Assembly (NCBI GenBank): GCA_014872875.1 | Contig: WKFI01000007.1 | Span: forward strand, 62,001-126,000 | Source: Paracoccaceae bacterium | GTDB lineage: Bacteria > Pseudomonadota > Alphaproteobacteria > Rhodobacterales > Rhodobacteraceae | Length of the DNA stretch: 64,000 bases | Direction: 5' to 3' | In this document: positions 45,771-55,092 of the stretch, piece after piece | How positions within the stretch are numbered: position 1 is the first letter of the stretch | How the letters are laid out: every line of letters begins with the position of its first letter | Made by a program: the position numbers and the translations under genes | Notes under the pieces: generated by a model | Told to the model about the DNA's origin: nothing | Databases searched by the model: none | Seen by the model: the letters and a program-made list of their open reading frames with translations, nothing else

Positions 45771-47159
45771 CTACAACAAGGTGATGGCAGCAAGGCCCAA
45801 AAAGGCGAAGAACCCCACCACATCGGTCACGGTTGTCACGAAGGTGCCCGACGCCAATGCTGGGTCCACACCTATCTTGTCCAGAAGCACGGGGATGCCC
45901 GCGCCTGCAAGCCCGGCCACGACCAGATTGACCACCATTGCGGCAGCAATCACCAGCCCCAGTTCCGGGGATCCGAACCACGCCAGCCCGACGACCCCCA
46001 TCACCACGGCAAAGATCAGCCCGTTGCCCAGCCCCACCAGCACCTCGCGCCTGAGCACCCGCCACAAGTTCGAGCCGGTCAGGTCGCGGGTGGCCAAGGC
46101 GCGCACTGCCACGGTCAGGCTTTGAGTACCGGCATTGCCCCCCATCGAGGCGACAATGGGCATCAGCACCGCCAAAGCCACGAACCGGCTGATGGTCTGG
46201 TCAAAGATCGCAATCACCAGCGAGGCCAGGATTGCAGTCAGCAGGTTCACTGCCAGCCAGGGTAGGCGTTGCTTGGCGGTTTCGACCACCGTGTCCGACA
46301 GGCTGCCTTCGCCAACACCGGCCAGGCGCAGGATGTCCTCTTCGTGCTCTTCGTCCAGCACGACCATGGCGTCGTCGATGGTGATGACCCCGACCAGTCG
46401 CCCCTCTTCATCCACCACCGGAGCCGAAATCAGGTGATACTGGTTGAAGGCATAGGCCACGTCCTCTTCATCCTGGTCGGCGGGAATGATCTGAAACGTC
46501 TCTTCCATGAGATCGGTCAGCAGGGTCTCGCGTCGGGCGCCCATGATCTTGCCCAGTGTGACGTTGCCGATGGGGTGCAAGCGCGGATCGACCAGCACCA
46601 CGTGATAGAACTGCTCGGGCAGGTCTTCGGAATTGCGCATGAAGTCGATGGCTTGGCCAACGGTCCAGTGCTCCGGGGCCATCACGACTTCGCGCTGCAT
46701 CAGACGACCGGCAGAGTTTTCCGGGTAGCTGAGCGATTGTTCCACGGCAACCCGGTCGGCGTCCTCGAGAACCTCCAGGATCGCTTCCTGCTGAGGTTCT
46801 TCCAGGTCCTCCAGCAGGTCCACCACATCATCGCTGTCGAGTTCCCGGACCGCCTCGGCCAGAACGTCCGGGCGCAGGACCGCCATCACCTCTTCGCGAA
46901 TGGACTCATCCAGTTCCGACAGGATGTCACCGTCGAATTCCCGATCATACAGTCGGATCAGCCGCGCCCGGTCATACGGGTTTATCTGTTCCAGAAGGTC
47001 GGCGATGTCGGCCGCATGAAGCGGTTCCATCAACTCGGTCAGCTTGTCCTGATCCTGGATATCAACCGCATAGAGGATGGCCGCGACGCTTTTGCGATCC
47101 AGGGCATAGGCGTCGGTGTCGTCTTCATCCCGGGTCAGGTCTGTGTCGATCTGATCCAT
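45771..47159 (-). CDS. mgtE: MgtE magnesium transporter
   Basis: A 462-residue Mg2+ channel. The N domain (about residues 20-130) is the acidic superhelix with MEPLHAADIADLLEQINPYD and ELDSDDVVDLLEDLEEPQQE; two CBS domains follow (about 140-265, VDEEGRLVGVITIDDAMVVL); five helices form the pore, with PIVASMGGNAGTQSLTVAVRAL, a strongly conserved pore segment. Full length and complete. It is downstream of nothing on its strand and upstream of the folate cyclo-ligase. Very secure. Confidence 0.96.
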   Translation of the reverse strand: MDQIDTDLTRDEDDTDAYALDRKSVAAILYAVDIQDQDKLTELMEPLHAADIADLLEQINPYDRARLIRLYDREFDGDILSELDESIREEVMAVLRPDVLAEAVRELDSDDVVDLLEDLEEPQQEAILEVLEDADRVAVEQSLSYPENSAGRLMQREVVMAPEHWTVGQAIDFMRNSEDLPEQFYHVVLVDPRLHPIGNVTLGKIMGARRETLLTDLMEETFQIIPADQDEEDVAYAFNQYHLISAPVVDEEGRLVGVITIDDAMVVLDEEHEEDILRLAGVGEGSLSDTVVETAKQRLPWLAVNLLTAILASLVIAIFDQTISRFVALAVLMPIVASMGGNAGTQSLTVAVRALATRDLTGSNLWRVLRREVLVGLGNGLIFAVVMGVVGLAWFGSPELGLVIAAAMVVNLVVAGLAGAGIPVLLDKIGVDPALASGTFVTTVTDVVGFFAFLGLAAITLL

Positions 47160-47318
47160 GCCTGCTCTCCCTTCACTTGCCCGTGGGTCAGCCTGTCGTG
47201 ATTGGCCGCAAAATAGAAGAAGCTGCTACCGGAAAACAATGACAATGGCGCAATTTACCGGTGCATGTGCGGCGGCTATCCTGTTGCGCGGTCAAACACA
47301 ACCAGGGAAAGGCGCGCG

Positions 47319-48602
47319 ATGCCGGCAGAATTCATACTCAAGGGGCAGGTTCTGTCCTTCTCGGACACGCCATTTTCCGAAGCTGGGGCCGATGCCGCGC
47401 AACACTATGAAGCGGTTGCCGTTGGCGATGGAAAGATCCTGAATGTTGGAAATCTGAGTGATCTGAAAGCCGCGCATCCGGGCGCCGAATTGCGCGATCT
47501 TGGCGACAAGCTGATCTGCGCCGGATTTGTCGATGCGCATGTGCATTACCCACAGACAGCGATGATCGCCAGCTGGGGCAAACGTCTGATCGACTGGTTG
47601 AACAGCTATACCTTCCCCGAAGAGATGAAGTTTGCTGATCCCGCCTACGCCCGCGAGATCGCAGACCGCTATCTGGATCTGACAGCGGCCAACGGCACCA
47701 CCACTATATGTTCTTATTGCACCATCCATTCCGAAAGCGTTGAGGCGTTCTTTTCTGCTGCACAGGCACGCGGTCAGCGGGTGATTGCAGGAAAGACCTG
47801 CATGGACCGCAATGCACCCGAAGGGCTGCGCGACACGGCACAGAGCGCCTTTGACGACAGCAAGCGCCTTTTGCAGACGTGGCACGGGGTGGACAGGATC
47901 GAATACGCTATCACACCGCGGTTTTCACCGACTTCCACGCCAGAACAGATGGAAGCGATGGGCGCGCTCTGGGCCGAGCACCCAGACGTGCTGATGCAGA
48001 CGCATCTGAGCGAACAGACGGACGAGATCGAATGGGTCCTGTCGCTCTACCCCGATGCTCGGGATTATCTGGATACCTATGAAAAGTTCGGGCTTCTGCG
48101 GGAACGCGGTCTATACGGGCACGCAATCCACCTGACGGACCGGGAAAAGGACAAGCTGCGCGAACATGACGCCTCGCTGATCCATTGCCCCACGTCCAAC
48201 ACGTTCATCGGCTCGGGGCTGTTTGACATGTCCGGTCTGATGGCAGACGGTCACCGGATCGGTCTGGCGACGGATACCGGCGGCGGGTCGAGTTTTTCGA
48301 TGCTGCGCACCATGGCTGCTGCCTATGAAATCGGCCAACTGCGCGGAACGCCGTTGCATCCCAGCCAGTTGATCTGGCTGGCCACCCAAGGATCCGCCAA
48401 TGCCCTGCGCATGGCAGACAAGATCGGCAACATTGCCCCGGGAATGGAGGCGGACCTGGTGGTGCTGGATCTGGCCTCGACCCCTGCCATCGCGCAACGA
48501 TCCGAGCGGGCCGAAGATCTGTGGGAAGCACTGTTCCCGACCATCATGATGGGTGATGATCGGGCGATTGCCGAGACCTGGATCGGCGGCCGGAAGGTCT
48601 GA
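47319..48602 (+). CDS. guaD: Guanine deaminase
   Basis: A 427-residue amidohydrolase converting guanine to xanthine. Metal ligands are in FVDAHVHYPQTAMIASWGK near residue 67; the later His sites appear in QTHLSEQTDEIEWV and YGHAIHLTDREKD, and the Asp in GLATDTGGGSSFSMLRTM. The PQT and SFSML segments are specific to guanine deaminase rather than other amidohydrolases. The ATG at 47319 begins MPAEFILKGQVLSF. It is divergent from mgtE. Purine salvage link with the deaminase at 49774. Secure. Confidence 0.93.
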   Translation: MPAEFILKGQVLSFSDTPFSEAGADAAQHYEAVAVGDGKILNVGNLSDLKAAHPGAELRDLGDKLICAGFVDAHVHYPQTAMIASWGKRLIDWLNSYTFPEEMKFADPAYAREIADRYLDLTAANGTTTICSYCTIHSESVEAFFSAAQARGQRVIAGKTCMDRNAPEGLRDTAQSAFDDSKRLLQTWHGVDRIEYAITPRFSPTSTPEQMEAMGALWAEHPDVLMQTHLSEQTDEIEWVLSLYPDARDYLDTYEKFGLLRERGLYGHAIHLTDREKDKLREHDASLIHCPTSNTFIGSGLFDMSGLMADGHRIGLATDTGGGSSFSMLRTMAAAYEIGQLRGTPLHPSQLIWLATQGSANALRMADKIGNIAPGMEADLVVLDLASTPAIAQRSERAEDLWEALFPTIMMGDDRAIAETWIGGRKV

Positions 48603-48626
48603 CCGCCAAAGCTTGGTGCAGGCGGT

Positions 48627-49418
48627 TCAGTTCTGCACCTGCTGCATCTTGTAGATGGTTTTCAGCATCGAACGTTTTGGCATGAATGCGCTGAGTTTCA
48701 GCATGATGTTCTGGGATGTGGTCACCCCGGCAACAATGTCCATTTCGCCCGCCAACATCGCCTCATAACCCGCTTTGGCCACATCTCGCGCCGGGAAGGT
48801 CTGTTCAAAAAGGTTGGTCTTGTCCATGCCGGACACCTTGGCGAACTCGCTTTCGGTCGCACCAGGCATCAGGGCGGTGACCGTGACACCCGTGCCCTTG
48901 AGCTCCTCGCTCAGTGCGTTGCTGAGGAAGGTGACATAAGCCTTGGTCGCGAAATAGACCGCTTGCAAGGGGCCGGGGAAGAAGGACGCGGTCGACGAAA
49001 CGTTCAATACCCGCCCGCTTCCGCGCGCCACCATATCGGGCAGGAACAAGCGGGTGAGCTGGGTCAGGGCAACCATGTTCAACTGCATCTGCGAGTCGAT
49101 CATGGCCGGGTCCATGCTGTGAAAGTCGCCCCGCCCGCCATGCCCTGCATTGTTGATCAGGTAATCGATCCGGATCCCCTGCCCGTTTACCGCGTCATAC
49201 ACCGTCTGAGCCGCACCGGGTTGGGCCAGATCCTGAGCTATGACGGTCACCCTGATCCCAAAGGTCTGCTCGAGGCTGTCCTTGAGCGTGTTCAATCGAT
49301 CCAGTCGGCGCGCCACGAGGATCAGATCCCCTCCTGCCTCGGCGTGCAGCTTGGCAAATTCCTCTCCAATACCGGACGAGGCACCGGTGATCAGGGCAAC
49401 GGGTTCGGACTGTGTCAT
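48627..49418 (-). CDS. Short-chain dehydrogenase/reductase
   Basis: A 263-residue SDR. The NAD(P)-binding motif is ALITGASSGIGEEFAKLHAE, the NNAG-type motif INNAGHGGRGDF, and the catalytic Ser (VSSTASFFPGPL) and YxxxK (VYFATKAYVTF) are complete. It resembles DltE/YqjQ-like SDRs with a long C-terminal hydrophobic stretch, suggesting membrane association. The ATG at 49418 is preferred to a TTG 15 bases upstream. It is convergent with guaD, and a GGCGGT/ACCGCC hairpin lies between them. Substrate is unknown. Confidence 0.88.
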   Translation of the reverse strand: MTQSEPVALITGASSGIGEEFAKLHAEAGGDLILVARRLDRLNTLKDSLEQTFGIRVTVIAQDLAQPGAAQTVYDAVNGQGIRIDYLINNAGHGGRGDFHSMDPAMIDSQMQLNMVALTQLTRLFLPDMVARGSGRVLNVSSTASFFPGPLQAVYFATKAYVTFLSNALSEELKGTGVTVTALMPGATESEFAKVSGMDKTNLFEQTFPARDVAKAGYEAMLAGEMDIVAGVTTSQNIMLKLSAFMPKRSMLKTIYKMQQVQN

Positions 49419-49520
49419 GGTGAGAGTTCCCAAAAGATGCGATCAAGATTTATGACACTTTAATTAATTTTTGTCATATAGTCAAGTTTTTGATTATTAC
49501 GTGTCGCGAAGTCCTCTCGG

Positions 49521-49620
49521 CAGCTCTCCCGCCCCTTCGTCGGGCGCCAATGCGCCCTGGAAGCGTTGGGCCCGGCAGCACCCCTGCAAGAGCAGGGGCG
49601 CTGCAAGGGGCGCGGCCCCT
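49521..49620 (+). repeat. Modular hairpin element, copy 3, fused to a CCCCGGAG tail
   Basis: GCTCTCCCGCC (49523-49533), hairpin GGGCGC-CAAT-GCGCCC (49542-49557), middle box GCGTTGGGCCCGGC (49563-49576), then a long hairpin of GCAGC and CCCCTGC paired with GCAGGGG and GCTGC (49575-49604), and a third AAGGGGC/GCCCCTT-like stem. The sequence then continues with ATTCACCCCGGAGTTTTCTAG, the tail box of the second element family. The 355-base gap 49419-49773 holds no other gene. Confidence 0.7.
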
Positions 49621-49773
49621 CTGCGCCCAAGGGCGCATTCACCCCGGAGTTTTCTAGCGAAGTGAATGAAGGAACGTGGACACGCGGGGTCTTGCGCCCA
49701 TGACTGCGAAGAGACCCCAAAGCTTTGCCCGTGCCGAACGGCTCGCCCTTGTTTCTCACTCAGCGAACAGTTT

Positions 49774-51123
49774 CTAGACCGTTAACCCGGCCACCAACCG
49801 ATTCTGTGCTTCGATGACCTTGGGCAGATCCAACGTCACCACCCCGGCATCCCGCACGATCTGCCGCCCCTCGACAAACAGATGCCTTACCCGTGTCGGC
49901 CCCGCCAAAAGCAGGGCAGCCGGGTCCCAGCTGCCGGCGCTTTCGATGCCGGTGACATCCCAGACCGCGATATCAGCCCGTTTACCCAAGGCCAACCGCC
50001 CGCAATCCGGGCGGCCCAGAACATCAGCGCCGCCGCGCGTAGCGATTTCCAGCGCCTCTCGCGCGCTCATGGCATCAGCCCCTTTGGCAACCCGTTGCAA
50101 AAGCATGGCTTGACGGGCTTCTCCGACCAGATTGCCCGCATCATTGCTGGCAGAGCCGTCAACGCCCAAGCCAACCGGAACACCGGCGTCGCGCATGGCA
50201 CGCACCGGGGCAATACCAGAGCCCAATCGGCAGTTCGAACATGGGCAATGGGCAACCCCCGTCCGGCTGCGGGCAAAAAGGTCGATCTCGGCCCCGTCCA
50301 GCTTGACACAATGGGCATGCCAGACATCTTCGCCCGTCCACCCCAGATCCTCGGCATATTGCCCGGGACGACAGCCGAACTTGGCTTCGGAATAGGCAAT
50401 ATCCTCGTCGTTTTCTGCCAGATGTGTGTGCAGCATAACCTTCTTGTCTCGGGCCAGAAGCGCTGCATCGCGCATCAGATCTCGGCTGACCGAAAACGGG
50501 CTGCACGGTGCAAGACCGACACGGCACATGGATCCTTCGGACGCGTCATGGAAGGCATCCACAACGCGGATCATGTCCTCCAGAATGTCTTTCTCGCGCT
50601 CGACCAAACCATCGGGCGGAAGCCCCCCATCGCTTTCGCCGATGCTCATGGCGCCGCGTGTCGGGTGGAACCGCAGACCGATGTCCCGAGCGGCATGGAT
50701 GGTGTCCTCCAAACGCGCCCCATTGGGGTAGAGATACAGGTGATCCGAGCTGAGCGTGCAGCCGGACAGAGCCAGTTCGGCCAGACCGATCTGGGCGGAA
50801 ACAAACATCTCCTCAGGCCCAAAGCGGCTCCAGATCGGATAGAGACGTTGCAGCCAGCCAAAGAGCAGCGCATCCTGAGCTCCCGGCACCGCACGGGTAA
50901 GTGTCTGGTAAAGGTGGTGGTGGGTATTCACCAATCCTGGGGTGACAACGCAGCCAGTGGCCATGACAATCTCACCGGTAGTGGACAGGCTGGAGCCGAT
51001 CTCGGCCACCACACCGTCGCGGATCAGCAAGTCACAGCGCGTGAGTTCCCGCCGGTCATCATCCATTGTCAGGATCACGTCCGCATCGCGGAGAAGGATT
51101 TCGGATGTCGGTTTGTCAGACAT
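49774..51123 (-). CDS. 8-oxoguanine deaminase (amidohydrolase)
   Basis: A 449-residue amidohydrolase. Metal ligands are in TPGLVNTHHHLYQTLTRAV near residue 65, then HTHLAENDEDIAY and HAHCVKLDGAEIDL, with the Asp in GLGVDGSASNDAGNLV. This combination, including HHH and GSASND, matches the 8-oxoguanine deaminase / hydroxydechloroatrazine-type group that removes oxidised guanine and related purines. It lies 356 bases from the SDR and 1.2 kb from guanine deaminase, consistent with purine clean-up. Substrate by homology only. Confidence 0.85.
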   Translation of the reverse strand: MSDKPTSEILLRDADVILTMDDDRRELTRCDLLIRDGVVAEIGSSLSTTGEIVMATGCVVTPGLVNTHHHLYQTLTRAVPGAQDALLFGWLQRLYPIWSRFGPEEMFVSAQIGLAELALSGCTLSSDHLYLYPNGARLEDTIHAARDIGLRFHPTRGAMSIGESDGGLPPDGLVEREKDILEDMIRVVDAFHDASEGSMCRVGLAPCSPFSVSRDLMRDAALLARDKKVMLHTHLAENDEDIAYSEAKFGCRPGQYAEDLGWTGEDVWHAHCVKLDGAEIDLFARSRTGVAHCPCSNCRLGSGIAPVRAMRDAGVPVGLGVDGSASNDAGNLVGEARQAMLLQRVAKGADAMSAREALEIATRGGADVLGRPDCGRLALGKRADIAVWDVTGIESAGSWDPAALLLAGPTRVRHLFVEGRQIVRDAGVVTLDLPKVIEAQNRLVAGLTV

Positions 51124-51269
51124 AGTTCACACTCCATTCTGACCCGCTTCGGTTCGGAAGTGTGATGACGCGCCGACAGAAGACGGGCGAAGGACTCGAC
51201 GCAAGCGCAGGTTACCCTGCACCTGTTTCACGCTCAAGGTTTTGCAGACGAGCTGGTTTTCCGGACGCC

Positions 51270-52064
51270 CTAAAAGTCTTTCAAAATATTCAAGGCAGCG
51301 GCGTGCAGATCGGCGTTGGCCGCGGCCAGAGCACGCCCGCCTTGATGAGCCGGACCGCCCTGCCAATCGGTCACGATCCCACCTGCCGCCTGAATCACCG
51401 CGATCGGCGCCTGGATGTCATAGGCATTCAAACCCGCTTCGATCACCAGATCCACTTGCCCGGCGGCCAAGAGAGCATAAGCATAACAATCCATGCCGTA
51501 GCGGGTCAGACGGGTCTTTCCAGCCACGGCTTGAAACCCGGCCTGATCTTGAGCGCTCCCCACTTCGGGAAAGGTCGTGAAAACCATCGCCTCGTCCAGG
51601 GTCTTGGTGCTGCGGGTGGCAAGGGGACGCGTGCCATGCGGACCCGTCACTTGGGCAACTTCAAGACCACCGGCAAAGCGTTCGCCAATGTAAGGTTGAT
51701 CGATCACGCCCATGAATGGTCCGTTTTCGTCACTGAGCGCGATCAGAACCCCCCAGGTCGGTGTTCCACTGATAAAGCCCCTTGTGCCGTCGATCGGATC
51801 CAGCACCCAAGTCCGGCCCGATGCGCCGGGGCTTTGACCGAACTCCTCACCCCATATGCCGTCCTCAGGCCGATGCGCGGCCAGAACGGCACGCATCGCT
51901 TTTTCGGCAGCACGGTCCGCTACGGTGACGGGGTCAAAGCCACCGTCAAGCTTGTTTTCCGCGTCCAGATCAGGGCGGCGGAAATGTGGCAGGATCGCAG
52001 CGCGGGCCGCGTCGGCCATCAAATGCGCAATATCGAGATCGGTCAGGGCGTGCGTCTGGGTCAT
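51270..52064 (-). CDS. hisN: Histidinol-phosphatase (inositol-monophosphatase family)
   Basis: A 264-residue Mg2+-dependent phosphatase. The metal site is seen as GIWGEEFGQSPG and WVLDPIDGTRGFISGTP, with the second Asp cluster in GLNAYDIQAPIAVIQAAGG. These match the HisN branch that completes histidine biosynthesis by dephosphorylating histidinol phosphate. The inositol-1-phosphatase alternative cannot be fully excluded. It stands alone between the 8-oxoguanine deaminase and the XRE regulator. Secure family, likely function. Confidence 0.87.
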   Translation of the reverse strand: MTQTHALTDLDIAHLMADAARAAILPHFRRPDLDAENKLDGGFDPVTVADRAAEKAMRAVLAAHRPEDGIWGEEFGQSPGASGRTWVLDPIDGTRGFISGTPTWGVLIALSDENGPFMGVIDQPYIGERFAGGLEVAQVTGPHGTRPLATRSTKTLDEAMVFTTFPEVGSAQDQAGFQAVAGKTRLTRYGMDCYAYALLAAGQVDLVIEAGLNAYDIQAPIAVIQAAGGIVTDWQGGPAHQGGRALAAANADLHAAALNILKDF

Positions 52065-52275
52065 GCTTTCGCAGGTGCCATTGCCGAGACCTCAGATCAA
52101 GACAATTTTGTCGTCCCGCTTCGCGCGCCAAGGGTTAAATTCCTGGACGCTCAAAGCAAAAACGGCCACGAACATCCAAAGGAGTGTCCGTAGCCGCAGT
52201 GTTTGCGAAGGTCGTTACCGCTGGCCAGCATCCTCCTGACCGCCGATCGAACTCAGGCGATAAAGGCCGGTCGTT

Positions 52276-52647
52276 TCAGGCCACGTCGCTCAACACGCGC
52301 GCCAGTTCAAACAGGCGGCGGCGCTGGTTTTCCGGAATGGCATAGTAGGAACGCACCAGATCCAAGGCTTCCTTGTGACCCATCAGATCATCCGGAACCA
52401 TCGACTTCTTGCTGTCAGACTTTTCAGCCTCATCCAAACCTTCGAAGAAGAAACTAACGGGCACGTCCAGCGCTTCGGCAATGTCCCAAAGTCGAGAAGC
52501 ACTGACCCGGTTGGCGCCGGTTTCGTATTTCTGGATCTGCTGGAACTTGATGCCGACTTGTTCGGCCAACTGCTGTTGTGTCATGCCGATCAACCATCGG
52601 CGATGTCTTACGCGCTTACCCACATGCACGTCTACTGGATGGGCCAT
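52276..52647 (-). CDS. XRE-family regulator (PhrR-like)
   Basis: A 123-residue repressor-like protein. The helix-turn-helix is at residues 5-60 (VDVHVGKRVRHRRWLIGMTQ, then KFQQIQKYETGANRVSASRL), close to the rhizobial PhrR group, followed by a short C-terminal domain with EALDLVRSYYAIPENQRRRL. GGAGGAA stands just before the ATG at 52647, fixing the start. Direct repeats GGATAT-CTC-GGATAT lie about 80 bases upstream (52719-52733) and could be an operator. The gap 52648-52999 otherwise shows only promoter-like sequence. Target genes are unknown. Confidence 0.83.
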   Translation of the reverse strand: MAHPVDVHVGKRVRHRRWLIGMTQQQLAEQVGIKFQQIQKYETGANRVSASRLWDIAEALDVPVSFFFEGLDEAEKSDSKKSMVPDDLMGHKEALDLVRSYYAIPENQRRRLFELARVLSDVA

Positions 52648-52999
52648 GCGTTCCTCCTTCATAAATATTACTGGTTACTGTCGTTGCGCTCACGCGAGAG
52701 GCCGGGGCCCTCTCTCTCATATCCGAGATATCCCTAACATTCCCTCAACCATGATTTGCGACCCGAACCGCACCTCGCCTGCAAGTTTACGACCTTTTCG
52801 GTTGAATACAACCCAGTTGACGCTCCACTATTGGTTGCACCAACGCGCCAACCTCGCTAAACCGAACGAAATGCTATCGCTCCGCATGCAAGAATTGCGG
52901 CATTCCGCCCCTCCCCAAAAATGGCGGGTTGCGCGACGCCAAAGCATTTGACTTCAAGTCAAGTCTTACCTCTTACTGTCCGAAAAATCGAGGTTTTAT

Positions 53000-53956
53000 A
53001 TGCTTGCTTACCAAGTGTGCGCATCGGGCGAAACCGCTCGGATGACCACGGTCAATTGCCCGGAACCGGGCCCTGGGCAGGTGCGCGTCGACATTCGTGC
53101 CTGTGGGCTGAATTTTGCCGATCTTCTGATGCAAAAAGGCACGTACCAGGACACGCCGGAGCCGCCGTTCACCCTGGGCCTGGAAGTTTCCGGCGTCGTG
53201 AACGCCGTCGGAGAGGGAGTCGATACCTTGAAAATCGGCGACCGAATCGCTGTTTATTGCGGTCAGGGCGGTCTGGCCGAGCAGGGTGTTTTCGATGCGA
53301 ACCGGGCGGTCCGCATCCCCGACGCGATGCCGTTCGACCACGCCGCTGCGCTCCTGATCGCCTATGGCACCAGCCACATCGCTCTGGACTATCGCGCCCG
53401 CATGCAGCCAGGTGAAACACTATTGGTTACCGGGGCGGCGGGAGGTGTAGGCCTGACCGCGGTCGAGATCGGCAAGCTGATGGGCGCAACGGTCATTGCC
53501 CATGCCCGCGGGGCAGACAAGCTGGAGGTCGCCCGCAAGGCAGGCGCCGATCACCTGATCGACGATGCCGAAGACTTGCGTAGCCGCGTCAAGGAGCTGG
53601 GCGGAGCCGATGTCGTGTATGACGCCGTGGGAGGTGAAGCTTGGAAGGCTGCGTTCCGCGCCTGCAATCCAGAGGCGCGCCTGCTGCCCATCGGCTTTGC
53701 CAGCGGCGACGTGCCCCAGATCCCCGCAAACCATTTGCTGGTCAAGAATCTCGATGTGATCGGCTTCTATATCGGTGGCTATCTGAAATTCCGCCCCGAA
53801 GTGCTGCGCCACAGCTTCGAGACCCTGATGGGGTGGTACGAGGAAGGCAAGTTGAAGCCGCATATCAGCCATCGCTTGCCATTGTCTCAAGCAGCCGACG
53901 GGATGGAGCTGCTCCGCAGTCGCAAATCCACCGGCAAGGTGATCATCGAACCCTGA
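53000..53956 (+). CDS. Zinc-independent quinone oxidoreductase-like (MDR family)
   Basis: A 318-residue medium-chain dehydrogenase/reductase. The N-terminal catalytic fold shows GLNFADLLMQKGTYQDTPEP and GLEVSGVVNAVGEGVDTLK, and the NADP-binding motif GAAGGVGLTAVEIGKLMG lies near residue 145. Absence of the structural-zinc cysteines places it with NADPH:quinone oxidoreductase/AcuI-like enzymes rather than alcohol dehydrogenases. Likely reduces a quinone or enoyl substrate. It ends 10 bases before a modular hairpin element that runs in the same direction. Confidence 0.87.
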   Translation: MLAYQVCASGETARMTTVNCPEPGPGQVRVDIRACGLNFADLLMQKGTYQDTPEPPFTLGLEVSGVVNAVGEGVDTLKIGDRIAVYCGQGGLAEQGVFDANRAVRIPDAMPFDHAAALLIAYGTSHIALDYRARMQPGETLLVTGAAGGVGLTAVEIGKLMGATVIAHARGADKLEVARKAGADHLIDDAEDLRSRVKELGGADVVYDAVGGEAWKAAFRACNPEARLLPIGFASGDVPQIPANHLLVKNLDVIGFYIGGYLKFRPEVLRHSFETLMGWYEEGKLKPHISHRLPLSQAADGMELLRSRKSTGKVIIEP

Positions 53957-53965
53957 TCTCGGGAC

Positions 53966-54050
53966 GGGGCTCTCCCGCCCGGTGTGTCGGCATCAAGGAT
54001 GCCGCCTCACCCGTTGGGTCTGGCAGTGCGGCAGAGCCGCACTGCGGTCG
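53966..54050 (+). repeat. Modular hairpin element, copy 4
   Basis: GGGGCTCTCCCGCC (53966-53979), hairpin CGGCATC-AAG-GATGCCG (53988-54004), middle box CCGTTGGGTCTGGC (54011-54024), then a perfect 10-bp hairpin GCAGTGCGGC-AGA-GCCGCACTGC (54023-54045). It starts 10 bases after the oxidoreductase stop in the same orientation, so it forms the 3' end of that message. The clearest single copy in the window. Confidence 0.75.
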
Positions 54051-54077
54051 GAGCCTGAAATCACCAGCGACAGCCTG

Positions 54078-54968
54078 TCAGGCAGCGCTCCATTGCACCG
54101 TGCTGATCGGTGTGCTGATCTCGCGAAAGGCCCGGCGCACGTAATCGGCCAATTCCGCCACCAGTTGACTGCCGGTAGTGTCCGCACCGTAAAGATTGAT
54201 CTTCTGGGTCGGAAGATCAGGGAGGGCACCGCCATGGTCGATCTTCATCAGATGTGGCGGCTCGGCCCCGTCGATCATCGCGTTGACTGCCAGGTCGGCG
54301 CTGACCGTAGCCTCGATGGTGCGATCTGAATCCGTTTCCACCGCCATTTCCCACGGGATGCCGGCCTCATCCAGCGCGGTGATGATCTTGGGTCGGAAGG
54401 TGCAATGACGCCCAAATGCCAGCCGGATCGGACGTTGCCGCCAGGCATTGCCACCGGATGCACCGATCCAGCAGAGCGGCCGGCTGGACAATGTTTCGCT
54501 TTCGGCCGTCTCCGAGCTTTCGGTGGTCAGGATCAGGTCGCATTCTCCCTTGGAGAACTGTTCCTTGAGGGCCAGGGTGAAGGATGAGATCAGCTGCACC
54601 TTGACCCGTGGATATGCGACGTTGAACTGCTGCAGCACCCGCGGGATGGCCGGATACACGATGTCATGCGGCACCCCTAGTACGATTTCTCCCTCGAAAG
54701 CCTGGTTGGTCAGACGCCCGATCACCTCATCGTTCAACGCGACCATGCGCCGGGCGTAGACCAGCAGCTGTTCGCCTTCTCCGGTTAGTGCGATCCGTCG
54801 TCCCGAGCGGTCCAGCAGTTCCAACCCCAAAAGGTCTTCCAACCGTTTCAACTGCATGGAGACAGCCGATTGCGTGAGGTGCAGAAAGCCAGCGGCCCGG
54901 GTCACGCCACCATTGTCCGCAACCGCGACAAACGATCTGAGTGTCGTTATGTCCAGATTTCTCATCAT
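54078..54968 (-). CDS. LysR-family regulator (LrhA/HexA-like)
   Basis: A 296-residue LysR-type regulator. The helix-turn-helix is NLDITTLRSFVAVADNGGVTR with LTQSAVSMQLKRLEDLLGLE, and the domain join VLGVPHDIVYPAIPRVLQQF resembles the LrhA/HexA group. The start is uncertain among GTG 54971, ATG 54968 and ATG 54965; AAGGA favours 54968. It is divergent from a DUF1127 gene with a 124-base gap, an arrangement I recall as common in this family of bacteria. It may control a small stress-type protein or phosphate/osmotic genes; unproven. Confidence 0.85.
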   Translation of the reverse strand: MMRNLDITTLRSFVAVADNGGVTRAAGFLHLTQSAVSMQLKRLEDLLGLELLDRSGRRIALTGEGEQLLVYARRMVALNDEVIGRLTNQAFEGEIVLGVPHDIVYPAIPRVLQQFNVAYPRVKVQLISSFTLALKEQFSKGECDLILTTESSETAESETLSSRPLCWIGASGGNAWRQRPIRLAFGRHCTFRPKIITALDEAGIPWEMAVETDSDRTIEATVSADLAVNAMIDGAEPPHLMKIDHGGALPDLPTQKINLYGADTTGSQLVAELADYVRRAFREISTPISTVQWSAA

Positions 54969-55092
54969 CACGTTCCTTGATGCTAGATATCAAAAACATT
55001 CGTTTTCAACATCAATCACACCCTGCCATATAGATCAAGAAATTTGATGAAGACACGCCAATACATCAACGACAACGGAAAGGACGCGCATC

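Noticed and set aside
52648-52999. A hidden gene in the 352-base gap before the oxidoreductase
   Set aside because: Only short frames without ribosome sites; the region looks like divergent promoters with direct repeats GGATAT near the XRE gene.
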